The position numbers and the translations under genes were made by a program. The notes under the pieces are model-generated. The model made no database searches, had not been told where the DNA came from, and saw nothing but the letters and a program-made list of their open reading frames with translations. Below, piece by piece: positions 63,102 to 64,000 of a stretch of DNA of 64,000 bases. Origin of the DNA: Neobacillus muris (GTDB lineage Bacteria; Bacillota; Bacilli; Bacillales; Cytobacillaceae); NCBI RefSeq assembly GCF_943193175.1, contig NZ_CALPDF010000006.1, forward strand, positions 62,001-126,000, given 5' to 3'. Every line of letters starts with the position of its first letter. The first letter of the stretch is position 1.

Positions 63102-64000
63102 ATTCATTTCCCCCTGATTCAAATAGTTTAGGAATTGGTGTAAAATCCTCCCGCTTCCATTTATCCTCTACCCGGACACTGATTTGGGGAATGCGGTTAC
63201 CAAACCGGTAATTCACCTTTGGCAGCGGCGGTTCCCCTTTCACTTCAAGAACCTCCATCTTGACGCCAGCCTCCTTATAGTTTGGGGTATGAGTATACTT
63301 ATCGTGGTAACTGCTGGTCAAACGATTTACGGCTTTCCGTTCCTCACTCGTATTCATGCTTAAATACAGTTCATTGCCTTGTACCCGTTCCGTAACGATT
63401 GCACGCACCTCTACTTCACCATATGGGGAGGTCAGCCGCACTAAAGAACCATCTTCGATCCCGCGTTCTCTAGCCAATTCAAGAGAAATCTCAACCCATG
63501 GATTTGGCACCTTATGTGTAAGACCTTCCGATTTGTAGGTCATATTCCCTTCATGAAAATGCTCTAATAACCGCCCATTATTTAAATGAAGATCAAATTC
63601 CTCACCTGCGATAAACGGCGGGGTCCAATCCACTGGATGCAGCCGGGCCATTCCATCGGGAAACGCAAATTTCTCAGTATATAACAGTTCCGTACTGGAA
63701 CCATCCTTATTGACCGGCCAGATTTGCGAATGAAACCCTTCTAACCTTTCATAGCTTACGCCTGAAAAAATGGGTGCCAAAGAGGCTGCTTCAGCCATAA
63801 TCTCACTTGGATGTTGATAATTCCAATTTGCGCCCAGCCTGTTGGCCAAATCTTGGAAGATTTGCCAATCCGGCTTGCTGTCCCCAAGCGGTTCGAACAC
63901 TTGATATAAACGTTGAATCCGGCGTTCTGTGTTGGTAAATGTCCCGTCTTTTTCAAGACTTGGCGCTGCCGGCAGAACCACATCCGCATATTGAGCCGTT
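63076..64000 (-). CDS. Formate dehydrogenase alpha subunit (YrhE/FdhF-like), C-terminal part
   Basis: About 308 C-terminal residues of a Mo-bis-MGD oxidoreductase. Near the window edge TAQYADVVLPAAP, then LEKDGTFTNTERRIQRLYQV, and DLHLNNGRLLEHFHEGNMT begins the MGD-binding C-terminal domain. The catalytic residue (Cys or selenocysteine) lies outside the window; given selA and selD, a UGA is a serious possibility. The gene continues past 64000. It overlaps the yrhD start by 26 nt. Confidence 0.92.
   Translation of the reverse strand, partial: TAQYADVVLPAAPSLEKDGTFTNTERRIQRLYQVFEPLGDSKPDWQIFQDLANRLGANWNYQHPSEIMAEAASLAPIFSGVSYERLEGFHSQIWPVNKDGSSTELLYTEKFAFPDGMARLHPVDWTPPFIAGEEFDLHLNNGRLLEHFHEGNMTYKSEGLTHKVPNPWVEISLELARERGIEDGSLVRLTSPYGEVEVRAIVTERVQGNELYLSMNTSEERKAVNRLTSSYHDKYTHTPNYKEAGVKMEVLEVKGEPPLPKVNYRFGNRIPQISVRVEDKWKREDFTPIPKLFESGGNEYGETNQAN

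Overview
The window is a chromosomal segment of a spore-forming, low-GC Bacillaceae (Bacillus sensu lato; a Neobacillus- or Mesobacillus-like soil bacillus would fit). The evidence is a run of spore genes (tlp, sspN, sspO, sspP, cotM-like, a GerPA/GerPF-like gene, a YjcZ-like peptide, a SpoVK-like AAA protein), Bacillus-type ribosome binding sites, and gene order matching Bacillus subtilis yneS(plsY)-yneR-yneQ-yneP-tlp-sspN-yneN-citB-sspO-sspP-cotM.

The most notable feature is selenium biology. selA, selD and three short genes that only read through an in-frame UGA lie in this window: two HesB/IscA-like proteins (3003-3293 and 54851-55129) and one SelW/Rdx-like protein with a CxxU motif (17538-17777). 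selD itself needs UGA read as selenocysteine at codon 18. Three of the four UGA codons are followed at short distance by a good hairpin of the bacterial SECIS kind. A PhnD/PhnC/PhnE-type ABC transporter with a double-length permease (26626-29934) is a candidate selenium oxyanion importer, and a formate dehydrogenase module with fdhD (61293-64000, running off the right end) is a likely consumer of selenium. selB and selC are not in the window.

Layout. 1-8.4 kb: response regulator fragment, GH18 enzyme, plsY, HesB selenoprotein, CapA-like protein, tandem hairpin repeats, yneQ, yneP, a tandem AAA+ protein and tlp. 8.4-15.5 kb: sspN, FbpB-like peptide, yneN thioredoxin, ABC-F protein with an attenuator-like leader, aconitase, sspO, sspP. 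15.5-19 kb: selA, cotM-like, SelW-like, selD. 19-24 kb: threonine catabolism (kbl-tdh) and xpt-pbuX under two PurBoxes and a guanine riboswitch. 24-34 kb: GerPA/PF-like, CBO0543-like, YfmM-like ABC-F, the ABC importer, an MFS exporter, small spore-type peptides, a YtcJ-like amidohydrolase and a dihydrofolate-reductase-like remnant. 35-38 kb: an MhqR-type quinone/electrophile detoxification operon with a recognisable operator. 37.7-42 kb: pyruvate-kinase-like protein, DUF4236, DCC, VOC and GNAT proteins. 42.4-46.5 kb: trehalose operon treP-treA-treR with operators. 46.5-57.7 kb: TerC, SRAP, acetyltransferases, tRNA-Pro(GGG), isochorismatase, esterase, MocR regulator, YbaK, HesB selenoprotein 2, EamA, SRPBCC, YeeI. 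57.8-64 kb: ilvA behind an Ile-type T-box, MFS exporter, fdhD and the formate dehydrogenase cluster.

Most of the rest is ordinary core and near-core Bacillus content; no prophage, insertion sequence, CRISPR array or rRNA operon was seen. All calls come from reading the sequence; no database search was run.
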